Of a stretch of DNA of 64,000 bases, positions 1 to 11,579 are shown piece after piece. The DNA lies in NCBI GenBank assembly GCA_022495005.1, contig JAGYXB010001748.1, positions 1,139,474 through 1,203,473 on the forward strand, given 5' to 3'. Position 1 is the first letter of the stretch. Each line of letters begins with the position of its first letter. A program made the position numbers and the translations under genes. This DNA is from Rhyacophila brunnea. Lineage: Eukaryota > Arthropoda > Insecta > Trichoptera > Rhyacophilidae. The notes below the pieces were generated by a model, which saw nothing but the letters and a program-made list of their open reading frames with translations, did not search any database and was not told where the DNA came from.

Positions 1-1599
1 TGAAGCCAGAAAAAAATATCTATATTCTGTCGACAAGTACAAAGTTTTAACAAATTTGAATTTCCCCCGCGTTCCTTCAGTCGATAATATTAATTAGGTA
101 GGTATGTAGGTCATTGAAATATATTATGATTTTTTGTCAATACCTGCACCAAAAGTTCGAATAAGTCGATAATGTTTTGCACAAATTCAGTTGTAACTAA
201 TCCAAATATTTGTGCTTAGTAATTGCGTACGTTCCATAGCGAAGATGAATGTTCCCTGATGGGAATGATGAATGACCTCAATGATTTATATTACATTTCA
301 GTGGCAATTGAAATAATTGATTAATTTCAACATTAACGCCCTTAATGTTGGGTGTACCTCAAGTCAAAACTTTCACCGCAAATAATTTATTGTTTCCATA
401 AAAAATGTCATAATAATTGGTAAGTACCTAATCATACATAATAGTGGCAATTTCGATGGGGGAATTCAAATATTACGTATTATTAAAATATTAGAAACTG
501 AATCGGGTCACTTTCGATTGTCTGCTACAATACGTGGGTGTCTACATATTATATTTACTTATATTAATTTTACTCAATAGAAAGATGTGGGAAAGCTTGA
601 AGGTGAGCTTGTGGAATTAAGAAACAAGCAGATTTATTTAAACAATAGCAATCAGTCAACCACCAAAAAAAGTCATAGTGAACATGTATAAAAGTTTCAT
701 AATATCATTCGATATGATTGTAATGCATATGATAGTAATAAAAACAGAAAGCGTTCCTTCAACACTAAATTTCTTTGAAATCGACGGAAAATAAGACAAG
801 AACGGAAAATGGTTACTTAATGTTATCTTAACAAATGTAATGTAACGAACTATAGACCTAAAAGTCATTATTATAAAATCATTGGTCTGCGGAAGTGTGC
901 AGCAGTTATAGTAAGAAATTAGCCCACATTACACAATATCATAACATTACTATTATGAAAAACAGGCGTATGACCTGTAATATGTTTTGCCATTAGGAAA
1001 TAGTTGATAAAGAAAGTTTTCTCTGAATACAGTTTCTTGAGTCATGTAAACTGAAACGAAAATATATTTAAAAAAAAGCGCTGTGTTAGTAAATTTGAAC
1101 ATCAAACATGGAAAGCTCATAGGTAACAAAATTAAAAATAACACAATGGCAAAAATGTCTCCATCCATAAATTCATCACTAATTTTACATACACAAATTT
1201 GATATACACAACCGTGTGTATGTTTACGTATTTTATCAAAATTACGTCGGTAAATATGAGGTAATAATTAATTTTATTTCTACGTAGGTAATAATGACTC
1301 GTCATCGCAACGATCGAAGCAACAGCATCAATCGCTTCGATTTGCTTAAAGTGATAAACTTCAAATGTGTTACGTTACTTACCTTATAATGAGATTTAAT
1401 AATTTAATCGACCCACCTACATAATTTATAATTATTTTAAAATCGAGAACTAAATTTTCCCGACTGCGGTGTGAAACATAATAATATATAATCGTCAATG
1501 ATTGAAATGGCGTGTCTGTCGGCGAAGCATACTTACATACTGAAGAAAAACTTTGTTCGAAAATGCAGCGTTTCTTTTCAAAGAATAAAAAAAACAATC
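1..1599. other. AT-rich sequence, probably kinesin intron
   Basis: I see no coding exon, RNA gene or complete transposon here. The open frames are short, lack recognisable domains and have AT-rich composition like the surroundings. By position it belongs to the intron after kinesin-13 coding exon 3, because that gene runs leftwards and its motor-domain exons are absent. Confidence 0.5.
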
Positions 1600-1603
1600 T
1601 TAA

Positions 1604-1689
1604 GGTGAATATTCCACCTACTAGAGGCACCTAGCGGAATATACGAAGCTTGAAATTTGTGACATATGTTTTATAATTGATCATTCACC
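1604..1689. mobile_element. 86-bp TTAA-flanked MITE remnant
   Basis: TTAA at 1600-1603 and 1690-1693 flank a short element whose ends are inverted (GGTGAAT at the left, ATTCACC at the right). Its inside (1622-1665) carries GAGGCAC, ACCTAGCGGAA and ATACGAAGCTTG, the same words in the same order as the left end of the palindromic element at 35557-36393. I read it as a deletion derivative or relative of that family. TTAA duplications are typical of piggyBac-type transposition. Confidence 0.5.
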
Positions 1690-1693
1690 TTAA

Positions 1694-2155
1694 ACATAGT
1701 TATATAGTATTCGTCACCCTTGTTGTCGAAATGATAATATTTATGGTAAATTATAACAAAAAATCAATTTGAGATTGTAAACAAAATATTGCAGGAAATG
1801 CTGTAAAACTTGTGGTAAATTTTCTAGCATGAATCCGAAATCATCCTGTGCAATTTTTAATAATGGTATAATAGGGGCTATTAACTCTCATTGAATGATA
1901 AATAAATGATGGAAACAATTGGACGGCATTATAAATTTACACATGAAGTGACAGTAATCGGCTTCAAAGTTTGCCCTTTATCATAAATTTGCTGATTTAA
2001 TTCTTCACGTTATCAGGTTTTACAAACATAATATGACATTTTTCGAAATGCCGTTTATGCGTTAACCTATAACGTCGCCCAACTGTATCTACAAAATAAT
2101 AACATTCATAATCCAGTGTAAGATGTAATGTAATGTATTTACAGTGATATAGCAC
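1694..2155. other. AT-rich intronic sequence, nothing recognised
   Basis: No repeat family, exon or RNA gene was recognised. It is assigned to the kinesin intron by position only. Confidence 0.4.
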
Positions 2156-2163
2156 TCTCCACC

Positions 2164-2377
2164 CCGTGTTGCCAACCGTACTATAATTATAGTACAATAC
2201 TATAATTTTTGATTCTGCAAAAAATGTAAAATACTATAATTTTACGCCAAATATGCCAAAATACTATAATTTTAAAGGATTCGAGCCGAAAAATGTTCCT
2301 GTACTATATGTTTTACAGAAATACTATAATTTTTACAGCTTTGTACTATAATCAGCATAGAAAATATGGCAACACTG
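2164..2377. mobile_element. hAT-type MITE, copy 1 (215-bp family)
   Basis: An 8-bp duplication TCTCCACC lies at 2156-2163 and 2378-2385. The ends are CCGTGTTGCC and GGCAACACTG, matching the hAT consensus CAGTGTTGCC with one change at position 2. The interior contains at least six copies of ATACTATAATTTT or close variants. A second copy with the same internal order lies at 24258-24472. It has no coding capacity. The 8-bp duplication and the CA..TG ends point to the hAT superfamily. Confidence 0.8.
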
Positions 2378-2385
2378 TCTCCACC

Positions 2386-3495
2386 CTAACATAAAACAAG
2401 CCTGCATTATAAATAAATCATAGAATGCAACATTGATCAGAAAGAGTTTAAATCAAGGAATTCTTATATAAAAGTTTTCCCGAAATTGTAGTAAATTCTT
2501 GGCATTGTTGAATAGGTAGATTACGTCAAAATTCATTAAACTAGATGTTCCTCATAAATTATCAAGTATTTTGAATTTAGTTTTCGGTAAAATTTCATGG
2601 AACTAATAAAATTACTAATCAATCTACGCTTTATTTATAGATACACATTAGAAAATTGCAAATAAAAACTTTTAATTCTTTGATATCAACTCTTAAATGA
2701 TATTATTATCATTGACTAACACACAATTAGATAAAAGCACCGAAGACCTATTAATTATTGGCGAAAGAGTCAACAACAGGTACAACGATACAATGATTAT
2801 GAATACAATATTACGCGATTGTAACAACAGAGTATAAAAATATAAGTGAAATGTTATGCACTATTTGCACAAACTGTTTACTTACTTAAGATCAATAGTT
2901 CTATCTTCTTAAACAATTATTTTATCATTAAATCATATTTCCATTCAATACTTATATAATATTTGAAAAGTATTTGTTCATCTGATTTATTTGGTAATGG
3001 CAAGATGAGAGATAAATTGAGAGTATTTAAAAAAAATATGTTTCAAATTAATTCATTCTCCGAAGATTCTACTTGAGGTATAAAAAAATATTGCTTTCCA
3101 AAAAGGGTATAATAAACTCATTACCATTATTTTACGTTAAACTTTTTCGCCAATAACGACTAACAATAAAGTTATAGTACAGCTTCCGATGGCTTTTCGA
3201 TGAACACGACCATTAACATTTAATATTCAATGAAATAAATTCAGAGACATGCCATCTTTTCCGTATTATTTTATCGTACATATTACGTACCTAGGAAAAA
3301 AATATTTACACAGTATTTTGGTGCGATTTTTTATTTAAGATTCAGACTAAAGCTATCGACAGCCGGTCTATAAACATGGAGTAATGAATACAAAAAATAA
3401 TAATAAAAAGTAAAACAATAATAAATTATTGAGGTGTATAAAACGCATTCAAGTGATTTTTTTTGTGTTGGGGGTAGTTTTTGTATTAATCTGAC
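2386..3495. other. AT-rich kinesin intron sequence
   Basis: Nothing beyond AT-rich intronic DNA was recognised between the hAT MITE and the probable third coding exon of kinesin-13. Confidence 0.4.
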
Positions 3496-3603
3496 CGTGC
3501 GCCCACGTCGGTTAGTTCGCGCGGGCATCGTCCCCCCGGCCGTGGAGTCCTCGGCGCCGTCTTGCAGGAACCCGCCCTCGTCCTCAGAAGAGTCAGAGCC
3601 CTC
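3496..3603 (-). CDS. Kinesin-13 (KIF2A/Klp10A-like), probable coding exon 3
   Basis: A GC-rich open stretch on the minus strand follows an acceptor (ATTTAG, AG at 3605-3604) and reads 36 codons in the phase left by exon 2 (phase 0). It encodes an acidic, low-complexity linker that begins EGSDSSEDEGGFLQ and ends ARTNRRGRT. In kinesin-13 proteins the region between the N-terminal globular domain and the neck is variable and charged, and vertebrate KIF2 has an NRR motif at a similar place, so this fits by position more than by strong identity. The donor is uncertain: GTCAGA (from 3495) gives exactly 36 codons, but the frame stays open further. The exon could be alternatively spliced. Confidence 0.6.
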
Positions 3604-4555
3604 CTAAATGTATACATGTCACTAAAGCAGGTGCCATATCAAAGGTGAAAACATTCATAAATTAATTATAAAACATAACAACTATAAAAATGCATTCCAC
3701 GGTGTTGTCTGTTTTTTTCATACAATTAAAGGCAGATGAGAAGGTAAGAAGACGGTATCATGAATGATGCGCTGAAGTCATGAATGTATGGACAATGACA
3801 ATGCGTACCTGGAAATGCTATATATAAGCATGGTAGACAAATTAATATTAATGTAAGTGTTTTACATATTCAAAACATAATCATGATTGTATTAAATACA
3901 TACAACTGTTTTTTCATGAGTTTCTACTATAGATAGACCATACTACCCAGTATACAACAAAACATGTTTTACATTCACGTGTATAATGCTGTTTAAATGA
4001 ATTTAAAGTCAATGATACCACTGAGTTAGGTATTCTATAGGAATACTTTATATTACAAAATTCTTAAAATTTACATAATTTTATATTTTTAGATTCCATC
4101 TGATGTTACTCCACGAAAAACAGAAAATTTTTAGGTTGACGTATCACAGTCATAATGTATACTAGTACATATCTATATTCTACAACTACATAATCGTATT
4201 GTTAGTTTAAATACCATTTTTTTTAATTAGTGTAAATTGAAGTCCACGATATATGTATTAAATAGCATCAATTTAAACATCTATTGGCAATATATAGGTA
4301 ACAGTTAACACAAAACCAGTCGCAAAGATTACAAAATAAAAAACAAAATGAGGAGGAGAAACGTTATGATGATATTTTTGTTTCATTACAATATGTGTTA
4401 TACCTATTATTATAGTTTTATAAAATAACACAATTTGCACAATTGACTTCTTGATAAATAATTAACGTAATTTACCTTTATTTTAACTGAATATTTTGCA
4501 CGTAAGTAAGTTGATTAGGTATACTTGGGGATTCGGGAGATTACATACCTACATA
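3604..4555. other. Kinesin-13 intron 2, left part
   Basis: AT-rich intronic DNA up to the TA target site of the mariner element. No exon or known repeat was seen. Confidence 0.5.
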
Positions 4556-5861
4556 CGAGGGGAGTTCCTTAAGTTCGCGGAATGGTGATGAAAGTAGCAA
4601 GTATTGGGGTTAAAATTATTTTTTTATTGTTAGGTAATCCTTTTTAGGTATACTTGTGCAATTTCAAGTTGATTGTTCTATTAAATCGCTTCCAATATTC
4701 AAAAGACAAAATGAAAGTCGATGATAAGTTAAAAAATGTAAAATATTGAGCTCCGTGCAGTACTTAAATTCCCCACAAAACAGGGGAAAAGTGTGGAAAC
4801 CATCCAAAATAAAATGAAATTGGTTTATGGAACTCTTTGTTGTGGTAAAAACATGATTTACAAATGGTCACATTTATTTAAACAAGGTGGTGAGTCATTA
4901 GAAGATGATGACCGTTGTGAAAGGCCAAATGACGTCACTACACATGAAATGTATTGAATCGAAGATGCCCTTTTGGAAAATGGTCAGTTAAAACTAATCG
5001 AAGTCGCAGAAATGTTCAATCCATCCAAAACAACAATTTCCAGAATTATACACGAAAATCTTAGGATGTCAAAGGTAAGCGCAAGATGAGTGCCACGAAT
5101 GCTTATGCCACATCAAAAAAGTTTTCATGTCGAATGTTCTAAGCAGTTTTTAAAGCTGTCTGGCGCCAATCAAGAGTAACTTATCAACAAAATTGTTACG
5201 GGGGATGAAACGTGGGTTCATCATTATGACCCTGAGTCAAAACAGCAGACCATGCATTGGCATAAAAAGGGTGGTTCAGCCCCCAAAAAGTTTAAGGACA
5301 TACTATCGACTGGGAAGGTAACGGCAACATTGTTTTGGGATTTACAAGGAATCCTGTTAATATGTTATAAACCAAAAGGCACTAACATCACAGGACAGTA
5401 CTACGCTAATATTCTAAGTCGCTTAAAATAATCTTTTAAGGTAAAAAGGAGGGGCAAATTAACAAATTAAAAGGCGAGTTCTGCACGCACCTGTTCACAA
5501 GGCTCAAATTGCAATGGCTGCTTTGAGTAAATGCGGCCTCCGAGAAATGCCTCACCCACCTTACAGTTATGATCTGGCACCTAGTGATTATTACCCGTTT
5601 CCAAATCTCAAGAAAGACTTACGTGGAAAACATTTTGACATTGATGATTTGATTTTGATGATGAGTCCCTTACAGGCAGCCGTAAACGGGCATTTTGAAG
5701 GCGAATCGGAAAATTATTTTTACGAAGGTTTAGAAAAATTAATCGATATATCTAAGAAGTGCATTCAAGTCCGAGGAGATTATATTGAAAAATATAAAAC
5801 ATAAATAATAATATATTCTTTTCTTTCTATCCCATTCCGCGAACTCATGGAACTGCCCTCG
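4556..5861 (+). mobile_element. mariner transposon, both ends present
   Basis: The element is about 1.3 kb, the usual mariner length. It is flanked by TA at 4554-4555 and 5862-5863. The terminal inverted repeats are about 30 bp (CGAGGGGAGTTCC at the left; the reverse of GGAACTGCCCTCG at the right), and both continue into AGTTCGCGGAATGG. It carries a decayed transposase on the plus strand, opposite to the host kinesin gene, inside kinesin intron 2. Confidence 0.92.
4711..5804 (+). pseudogene. Decayed mariner transposase
   Basis: The first ATG is at 4711 but the frame is broken at once, and the recognisable N-terminal helix-turn-helix region (KWSHLFKQGGESLEDDDR) lies in another frame. Further in-frame stops follow (after HEM near 4953 and after VSAR near 5088) with at least one frameshift. 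The catalytic block starts with TGDETWVHHYDPESK (first Asp, near 5195-5240). The second motif, normally HDNAPVH, reads LHAPVHKA near 5486-5509: the Asp-Asn pair is missing, as by a 6-bp deletion. The third motif is YDLAPSDYYPF (near 5568-5601). The last 96 codons (5514-5804) are open to the TAA. The mariner family is clear; activity is excluded. Confidence 0.9.
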
Positions 5862-5863
5862 TA

Positions 5864-6744
5864 CTTACTAATGCCTAACGCTAGTTCAGCAATTAGGATT
5901 TTGATACTGGGTAATAGTATAGTTAAGTATATGATGATTTATAGATTTTGTAACCCAAACTTAGACCCTACAAACTTAGGCGCTCCGCACCACACTCGGT
6001 CTTAATCGAGTGTATTACGGGCCCCTACGTTTGGGTGAAGCGTCAGCGTTTTTTTACGACTGGAAATGTGGCAAGAGCAGATACACAAGACTGAAGTCGC
6101 CACGTACTCAAGTGTGCTTTGACTGAGCTCACATAGACTTTCTAATGAAAAGTGCCCATGAAAGAGGGGACCACGGTGAGTTAACAAAAATGAAAGATTC
6201 TAATTATTAAACAAAAGTACAAAAAAGCTAAAACAGTGCGACATACAAAATTATGTGAAGAGATCTTCACGTCCGTAATTAGCGCCGCATTTTATTGAAA
6301 CACAACAAACCTGTCCTTTGTGGCGACCAGGTCGGACGGCCTGTTTTTGTAACCAAATAATGTATCATCGATACAATACACCTCTAAATAATCATGTTTC
6401 AATAATCAATAATATTTTGCTTAATGTGTAGGCCGTCCAGTTTATAGTATTTAAGAGTTAATTGGTGGGCTACTGGGAGTGAATTATAAAAATATCATTC
6501 TGGAATTGTTCAAAATTCTCAAGTGAATTTTTCAAATTTTATGTAGGCGGAGGTGGTTATAACATCAACAGGTCTATACTGAATTTTTATTTTCAAAAAT
6601 ATTGGTTTTGATATACAAAATTTGTAATAATTATTATTGTATTCGCTGTTTTCTCTAATGTGGTGACGTAAAAACTAAATAAGTTCACATGCATAGGCAG
6701 AGCATTTTCATAGAAATGATTTCTGATGGAAAGGCATTCAGAAT
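5864..6744. other. Kinesin intron 2 sequence
   Basis: AT-rich intronic DNA with a moderately GC-richer patch near 6260-6350 that I cannot assign. No coding exon was recognised. Confidence 0.35.
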
Positions 6745-6900
6745 GGCGTGGCGGCTTCCACTAGGGCTCGGGCGTTCGGCGGGATGTTCGCTGATCGATA
6801 TCGGTCGTGGCATGGCACCAGGTGGCGCCGGCCGCCGCATAAAAACTTCTCCACCACAACAAACCGCTCCCTACACATCGCGTCGTCTTATCTGTCATAA
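6745..6900. other. GC-rich island in kinesin intron 2
   Basis: This patch of roughly 150 bp is far GC-richer than its surroundings and holds CpG-rich words such as GGCGCCGGCCGCCGC. On the minus strand (the kinesin strand) a frame is open from about 6890 down to 6690; its middle includes MPRPISISEHPAERPSPSG. It could be an unused or alternative exon, an alternative first exon with promoter, or a decayed element. No clear flanking splice pair was found, so no CDS is called. Confidence 0.3.
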
Positions 6901-7849
6901 TTGTTATCAACAAAACACAAAACGAATGACGCATATGGTTTTAATAAATTATTAAACTTTGCATGAAATTTTTCTTTCGATTTATTTTGTGTTTAAGATT
7001 CTAAAATATGCGAATTTCAAACTTACAGATGAATAATGATTATTTAATAAAATTATTAAAAAAAAAAGTGCAGAAAAAATCTACAGGTTTCATGTGTCGC
7101 GCACTCGCACAACCGCTGCCTGATGCGAATGCAAATATTTTAATAAATTCATCGATTCGTGATATTTACACAATCAAATGCCAAAAATTAGCACGCCATG
7201 TTATCGAAAGCACTAGCCTATTATGTAGGTATATTATACATTTTATGTGATCAATGAAAGTTTTATGACTCACGAGATATTTAAAAATAAAAACAAATCA
7301 TGTTTTCCACAAGCTGCAAAAGTGCTAGTCGAAGTCGACATCAACTTAAAGTTCGCCTAGTGGGCGTTTATCAATCAGAATTATAAAAAAGGAATCAACA
7401 ACTTTGACTGCTTTGAGAATAAGATAATTATTATCTCTATATGCATATTTAAATTACTACTAGATTATCTTTTTTATAGTTACCGTGAGTAAACTATGAC
7501 ATACAACAAAACCGCAATAAATAATATTAATGTTAGATTTATTATGTATTGTCAGGTGCACCTTATAAGATTTATTACAATTAGCAACATAGCATATACT
7601 AGGTGCATGTTTTACAGTGGATGCATTTCAATATTTATAAGCATCAGCTGGATATTTAACACAGATGTACACGTTAATTAAGTCTTTAAGAGTGAAATAC
7701 ATCGATGTGATAGGAATGTTCGTTTCAGATAGGTAGATATTCAATCGACAAAACGTAATCATATACCTTGAATTTATATTCGAAAGGAAACATCTGCAAT
7801 TATCATTTTCAACTCGCGCAGAGCAAACAGTATCGTGATACGGCGAAAT

Positions 7850-8255
7850 AAACCGGCGAAAAACGTAAACCGGCAAGCGTCATCCGGCATGCGCATCTAT
7901 TGGCGAAATCCAAGTGTGAACTGGTTACCGGCGAAACTTCCATTTCGAGACGACGACGCACGCCTCGAATCCGGTAGATGCGAGCAATTAATCAAGCTGA
8001 CGAACTGACAATACGCGCCGAACGCCTCTGGTACGAAATAACCCATCGACAAACACAATAACAACACACCGCCGCCGTTTCGATGGAAATTATCTGGGCC
8101 GGTGGAAAATGCTCTTTGTTTGCGAGAGGTCATGGGTATTACGGTATGAAAGGAAACCGTTTTCCACGGCGCACTGCTAAACAAAAATATACTATGAGCG
8201 TTCCAAGCACCCCTCACATACAATAAAGTAAATAACCAAACAATCTGAATCACAT
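7850..8255. other. GC-richer intronic stretch, function unknown
   Basis: Within kinesin intron 2 there is a stretch with higher GC and a 118-codon minus-strand open frame (7897-8253). The predicted peptide has no recognisable domain, is Ser/Phe-rich and lacks neighbouring splice sites that would link it to the kinesin reading frame. I treat it as non-coding, possibly regulatory. Confidence 0.25.
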
Positions 8256-8748
8256 TTACCGATTTTACTAGAATCTATTTAACACAAAAAAAAACCACAC
8301 GAATGATTACTTTGATATTATGTATCGTTTTCTTGATTAAAATGGAAACAATTTATTGACAAATTCCAGGAAGCGAACATTCTACAGAATGAGATTTTTG
8401 AACCCAACTCTTCGACGCATGTTTCAATTAAAAACACCTTCATCAAACAGCCAAGAATATTATATTATATTAAAGTCAATTATTTATGTCAGGCACATAG
8501 GTATTACAACGAAACCGCTGACAATTTATTGTGGAATTAAACAACATACCTACATACTCCGCGGATACTAGGCAGGCCATGCGGATCAAGTCTCGGACGG
8601 TTTTCCAAGATGTGGGATAAGATGCATTTCAATCAATTGCTCTACTTGAAGCAACACGGCACCCCAGCACCATGGCTGCATGGCCTACGTGGAAAGTTGC
8701 GGGAAATCTTAACTATATTATATAGTAAAATAACGAGAACAATCTTAC

Positions 8749-8975
8749 CCTCGTGAGCTGGTTCGGCATGACGGGGGGCGGAGCCGCCGAGGGCGGCGAG
8801 AGGAGGGGTGTCACTCCAGAGGGCGTTATCGGGTGCTTCAGCAGCTCCGGATTCAGCTGCAGGATGAGATCCAACTCCACCTCCTTCCCCTTCGTCTCCC
8901 CTCGTTCGAACCATTCCACTGTCACGCTGCGTGCTTCTAAGTTAACTCCAGATATGAGAGCCGAGTGGATTCGCC
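8749..8975 (-). CDS. Kinesin-13 (KIF2A/Klp10A-like), coding exon 2
   Basis: This minus-strand exon is bounded by a TTTTTCAG acceptor (AG at 8977-8976) and a GTAAGA donor (8748-8743). It opens with two bases that complete a Gly codon begun in exon 1, then reads 75 codons beginning RIHSALISGV. The segment SVTVEWFERGETKGKEVEL followed by LNPEL is diagnostic of the N-terminal globular domain of kinesin-13 proteins (KIF2A, KIF2C/MCAK, Klp10A), which helps target these non-motile kinesins that depolymerise microtubule ends at spindle poles, kinetochores and cilia. A Pro/Ser-rich linker ends the exon (PPSAAPPPVMPNQLTR). It ends in phase 0. The motor domain, which would prove the family, is outside the window. 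Confidence 0.93.
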
Positions 8976-9189
8976 CTGAAAAATAAAATAAATGAATATT
9001 ATTATCTACCAGTGTGCTTCGCCAACAAATGAATTTTTAAGGGAACGGGCAATATAATATTAATTAGTAGTTGTATATGTATGAGGGCCTTTAAGTCCTG
9101 GACATAATTAGAAACTGTATGTGATATTTTGAGATATAATATAAAGAGACTAAAACTAATTAAGTAATAAATAAATACGGATAGATAGA

Positions 9190-9430
9190 TATTTATATAA
9201 ATGAGTACCCGGCATACGTTGCAATGCCACTCAAAGAAAGAAAATGTTTGTGTTTATTGAAGTGCTTTTGGATAGACAATATTTTTTGTTTTTCCGTCTG
9301 GTGCGTACACGAATTCCAACGCGTGAGCAGGCCACATGGGCATTTTCGCCAAAGTTTGTACATTGCGTTTTTGGCATGTCCCATGACTTTGATTGATTTT
9401 TTCATAGTTATTATATTATAAAATGTTGGA
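9190..9430 (-). repeat. Dispersed repeat fragment (shared with 12120-12200)
   Basis: The left end reads ATATAAATGAGTACCCGGCA, typical of the tails of dispersed insect repeats. Around 9335-9362 it shares, in opposite orientation, the word GTACAAACTTTGGCGAAAAT followed by GCCCACAT with 12158-12186. The two copies differ elsewhere. I recognise no coding function and treat the short open frames through it as accidental. Confidence 0.45.
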
Positions 9431-9529
9431 AAGTTATGTACTTTTAACATGCAAATTTATTAATTTACTCTATTCAATCAGTTAAATACAACTATCTGAC
9501 CTGTATATATTTTAATTGATTATTTAGAT

Positions 9530-9960
9530 CGAAAGGTAGTGCGTTTTTACCATGTCCCACCCATAAATTCAAATAAACAAAGTCTGATTTCGTCATTAAT
9601 TTTGAGTGTGTAAAATTAAATTCGTAGTGTTTTCAACAGCTTACATTATATATTTTTGGAAAATATATAGTTTTTTCGTAAATTTGTACCAATATTGAAA
9701 AAAAATCACGTTTAAAGTGTGTCCCAGGATATTTGAAAAAGTGGAACTCCACATTCCGTTACCACGATTTTAGCATGAAGGCGAAAAATTTTCACTATAA
9801 ATATGTTTTTTTTAATGTAGCAACATTTTTGTATAACACTGATCGCCATGTACACTTTAAATTGTTGGTGTGTGTCGGTATCGCTATCGGAACAGGTTGC
9901 TTTCTGGGTTGGTCATTTAAGAAGTTCCACTACTGTTACCACGATTTATAAGGTAAGAAA
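9530..9960. repeat. Intronic repeat with CCGTTACCA words
   Basis: CCGTTACCACGATTTTA near 9750 recurs as CTGTTACCACGATTTATA near 9934, both next to short GGAACTCCAC or AGTTCCACTA words. Related CCGTTACCATTTCG and GTAACGGAGGGGAACG words lie near 11613 and 11820. This looks like a degenerate repeat or parts of one dispersed element; no family name can be given. Confidence 0.3.
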
Positions 9961-9989
9961 ACACATATTTCTATTTCACATACTACACA

Positions 9990-11050
9990 TATGGAGCTTA
10001 TCTTTCATACTACAGATATAATAAAACATATCGCAGGTTTAACAATAAAACTAAGCTAAATTTTGGCTTCAAACACTTCTGAAACAGAATCCGTTACTTC
10101 CACTCCGAAACTATATTGGTGGTAACGTATATGTGGAATGTAAAAGTAACGAAATGGCATGCATAAAGTTGGGTTTACAGTGTGTGTTTAGTTCTTCATA
10201 GATTATAAAAAAAATTATTTTGTCTGTTCGTATGAAAAACAAAAATATTTTCATTAAAAAATATAAAAAATAACCTGACTATAATATAATAATATAATAA
10301 AGATTAAAAAAGTATGTGATATGTCTGAATACGCAAAAATAGCGCACATAAAAGTATGGAGATAAAAAAAACAACAGAAGGAAAAGAAAAAACACCAGAC
10401 TGAAATAATTGCGAGACAGGCACTGGCTCTGTCATACTCTTTCTGTTATACGCCACCAAAATTTTAAAACTTCTCCATACATTTTAGGCATAGAAATTTA
10501 TAAAAATGTATGAAAAAGTATTTTTTTGTCACGTTTAACAGAAATGTGTACTCGATTAGATTTAATACCTAGAACTGTAGGTATTCACGAAATGTCAGAA
10601 AAGTACGTCTTGATTACAATCAACCTGTATAGCTACATTTTATGTTGATGAATACAATTAAATTTCAAGACAACATAAAGTCGAACTTGGTTATTACGAG
10701 GAAGATGGGACCGACTGAATTTGCTTGTTATAAGCGTTACTCGTTATATCAGAGAATAGGTATTTTTAAATGAGCATGTCACATTACACAAAAAGCCGAA
10801 AATAAAAAATTTGGAAACCATCGTAAAAATCCCTGAAACGAGCATGGCATTCATAAACTACAAAAGAAGTTGTTTATTGTAATTAACGCTGGTAGGTACC
10901 TACGGACTTCACAAACCTTGGATTTTTCAACCATATGCGTGGATACTTTTTTATTATTGTCGGTGAAACACCAATAAGGTAGGTACTTAGACACTTTACT
11001 AGTGTCATAAACGTAATCCGACCCCGGCGGCATCCTGTCCAATCGGATTT
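9990..11050. other. AT-rich intron, nothing recognised
   Basis: Low-complexity AT-rich runs and short A-runs; no exon, RNA gene or defined element was recognised. Confidence 0.35.
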
Positions 11051-11059
11051 TATTGCTTA

Positions 11060-11250
11060 GGGTCGAAATGTTTTAAAACGGTCGACACATTAACAGTATT
11101 TTAGCTCGGTATATCCGATAAGTTGCTCGTTATAACAGTGAAAGAATTAAATGTATGGCGAAAATCATAAACCAATTGTCAACAAATGTTTCGTTATTAC
11201 ATCCGAGATCTCGCTATGTCAGAGATCGTAATAACCGAGTTTGACTATAA
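11060..11250 (+). repeat. Dispersed repeat, copy 1 (second at 48806-49016)
   Basis: About 190 bp are shared with 48806-49016 in the same orientation: GGTCGAAATGTTT, then CGACACATTAACAGT, ATTTTAGCTCGGTATA, CCGATAAG and TTACATCCGAGAT in the same order. Parts of the sequence near 10683-10760 (GAACTTGGTTATTACGAGG, GTTACTCGTTATATCAGAGA) look related. The family is unknown. Confidence 0.6.
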
Positions 11251-11579
11251 TTATTTTCGTAAAAGTTATATACTCCGTGCCGCGCTAGGAACTCGCGTCT
11301 GAATCCCTTGCTGATTTTTTTTTTCATATATTGTTAATTTGCTTAAAAATATTTTTTATCTGAGTTACAAATAATATAAATGCCAAATAAAGTTATGGTA
11401 ATGTATAGTGTGTCAAAATTATTACCTACCTTATTTTACAAGTATTGTGAAATTTATTATAAAATATGTCTATTTTAGTGATTAAGTTTGATTTGTTTTG
11501 TTATTTTGACGCACGTTGAATATTTATCTGTCTATCAAAAAATTCAAATAAATTTCATAAAACAAAAATTTGTTTTTAT

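Noticed and set aside
7897..8253. 118-codon minus-strand frame as a kinesin exon
   Set aside because: No acceptor or donor of suitable phase and no similarity to kinesin-13 linkers; kept only as an unassigned GC-richer stretch.
8642..8914. 90-codon frame overlapping kinesin exon 2 in another phase
   Set aside because: A shadow of the real exon; the kinesin-13 reading has recognisable conserved residues and matching splice phases.
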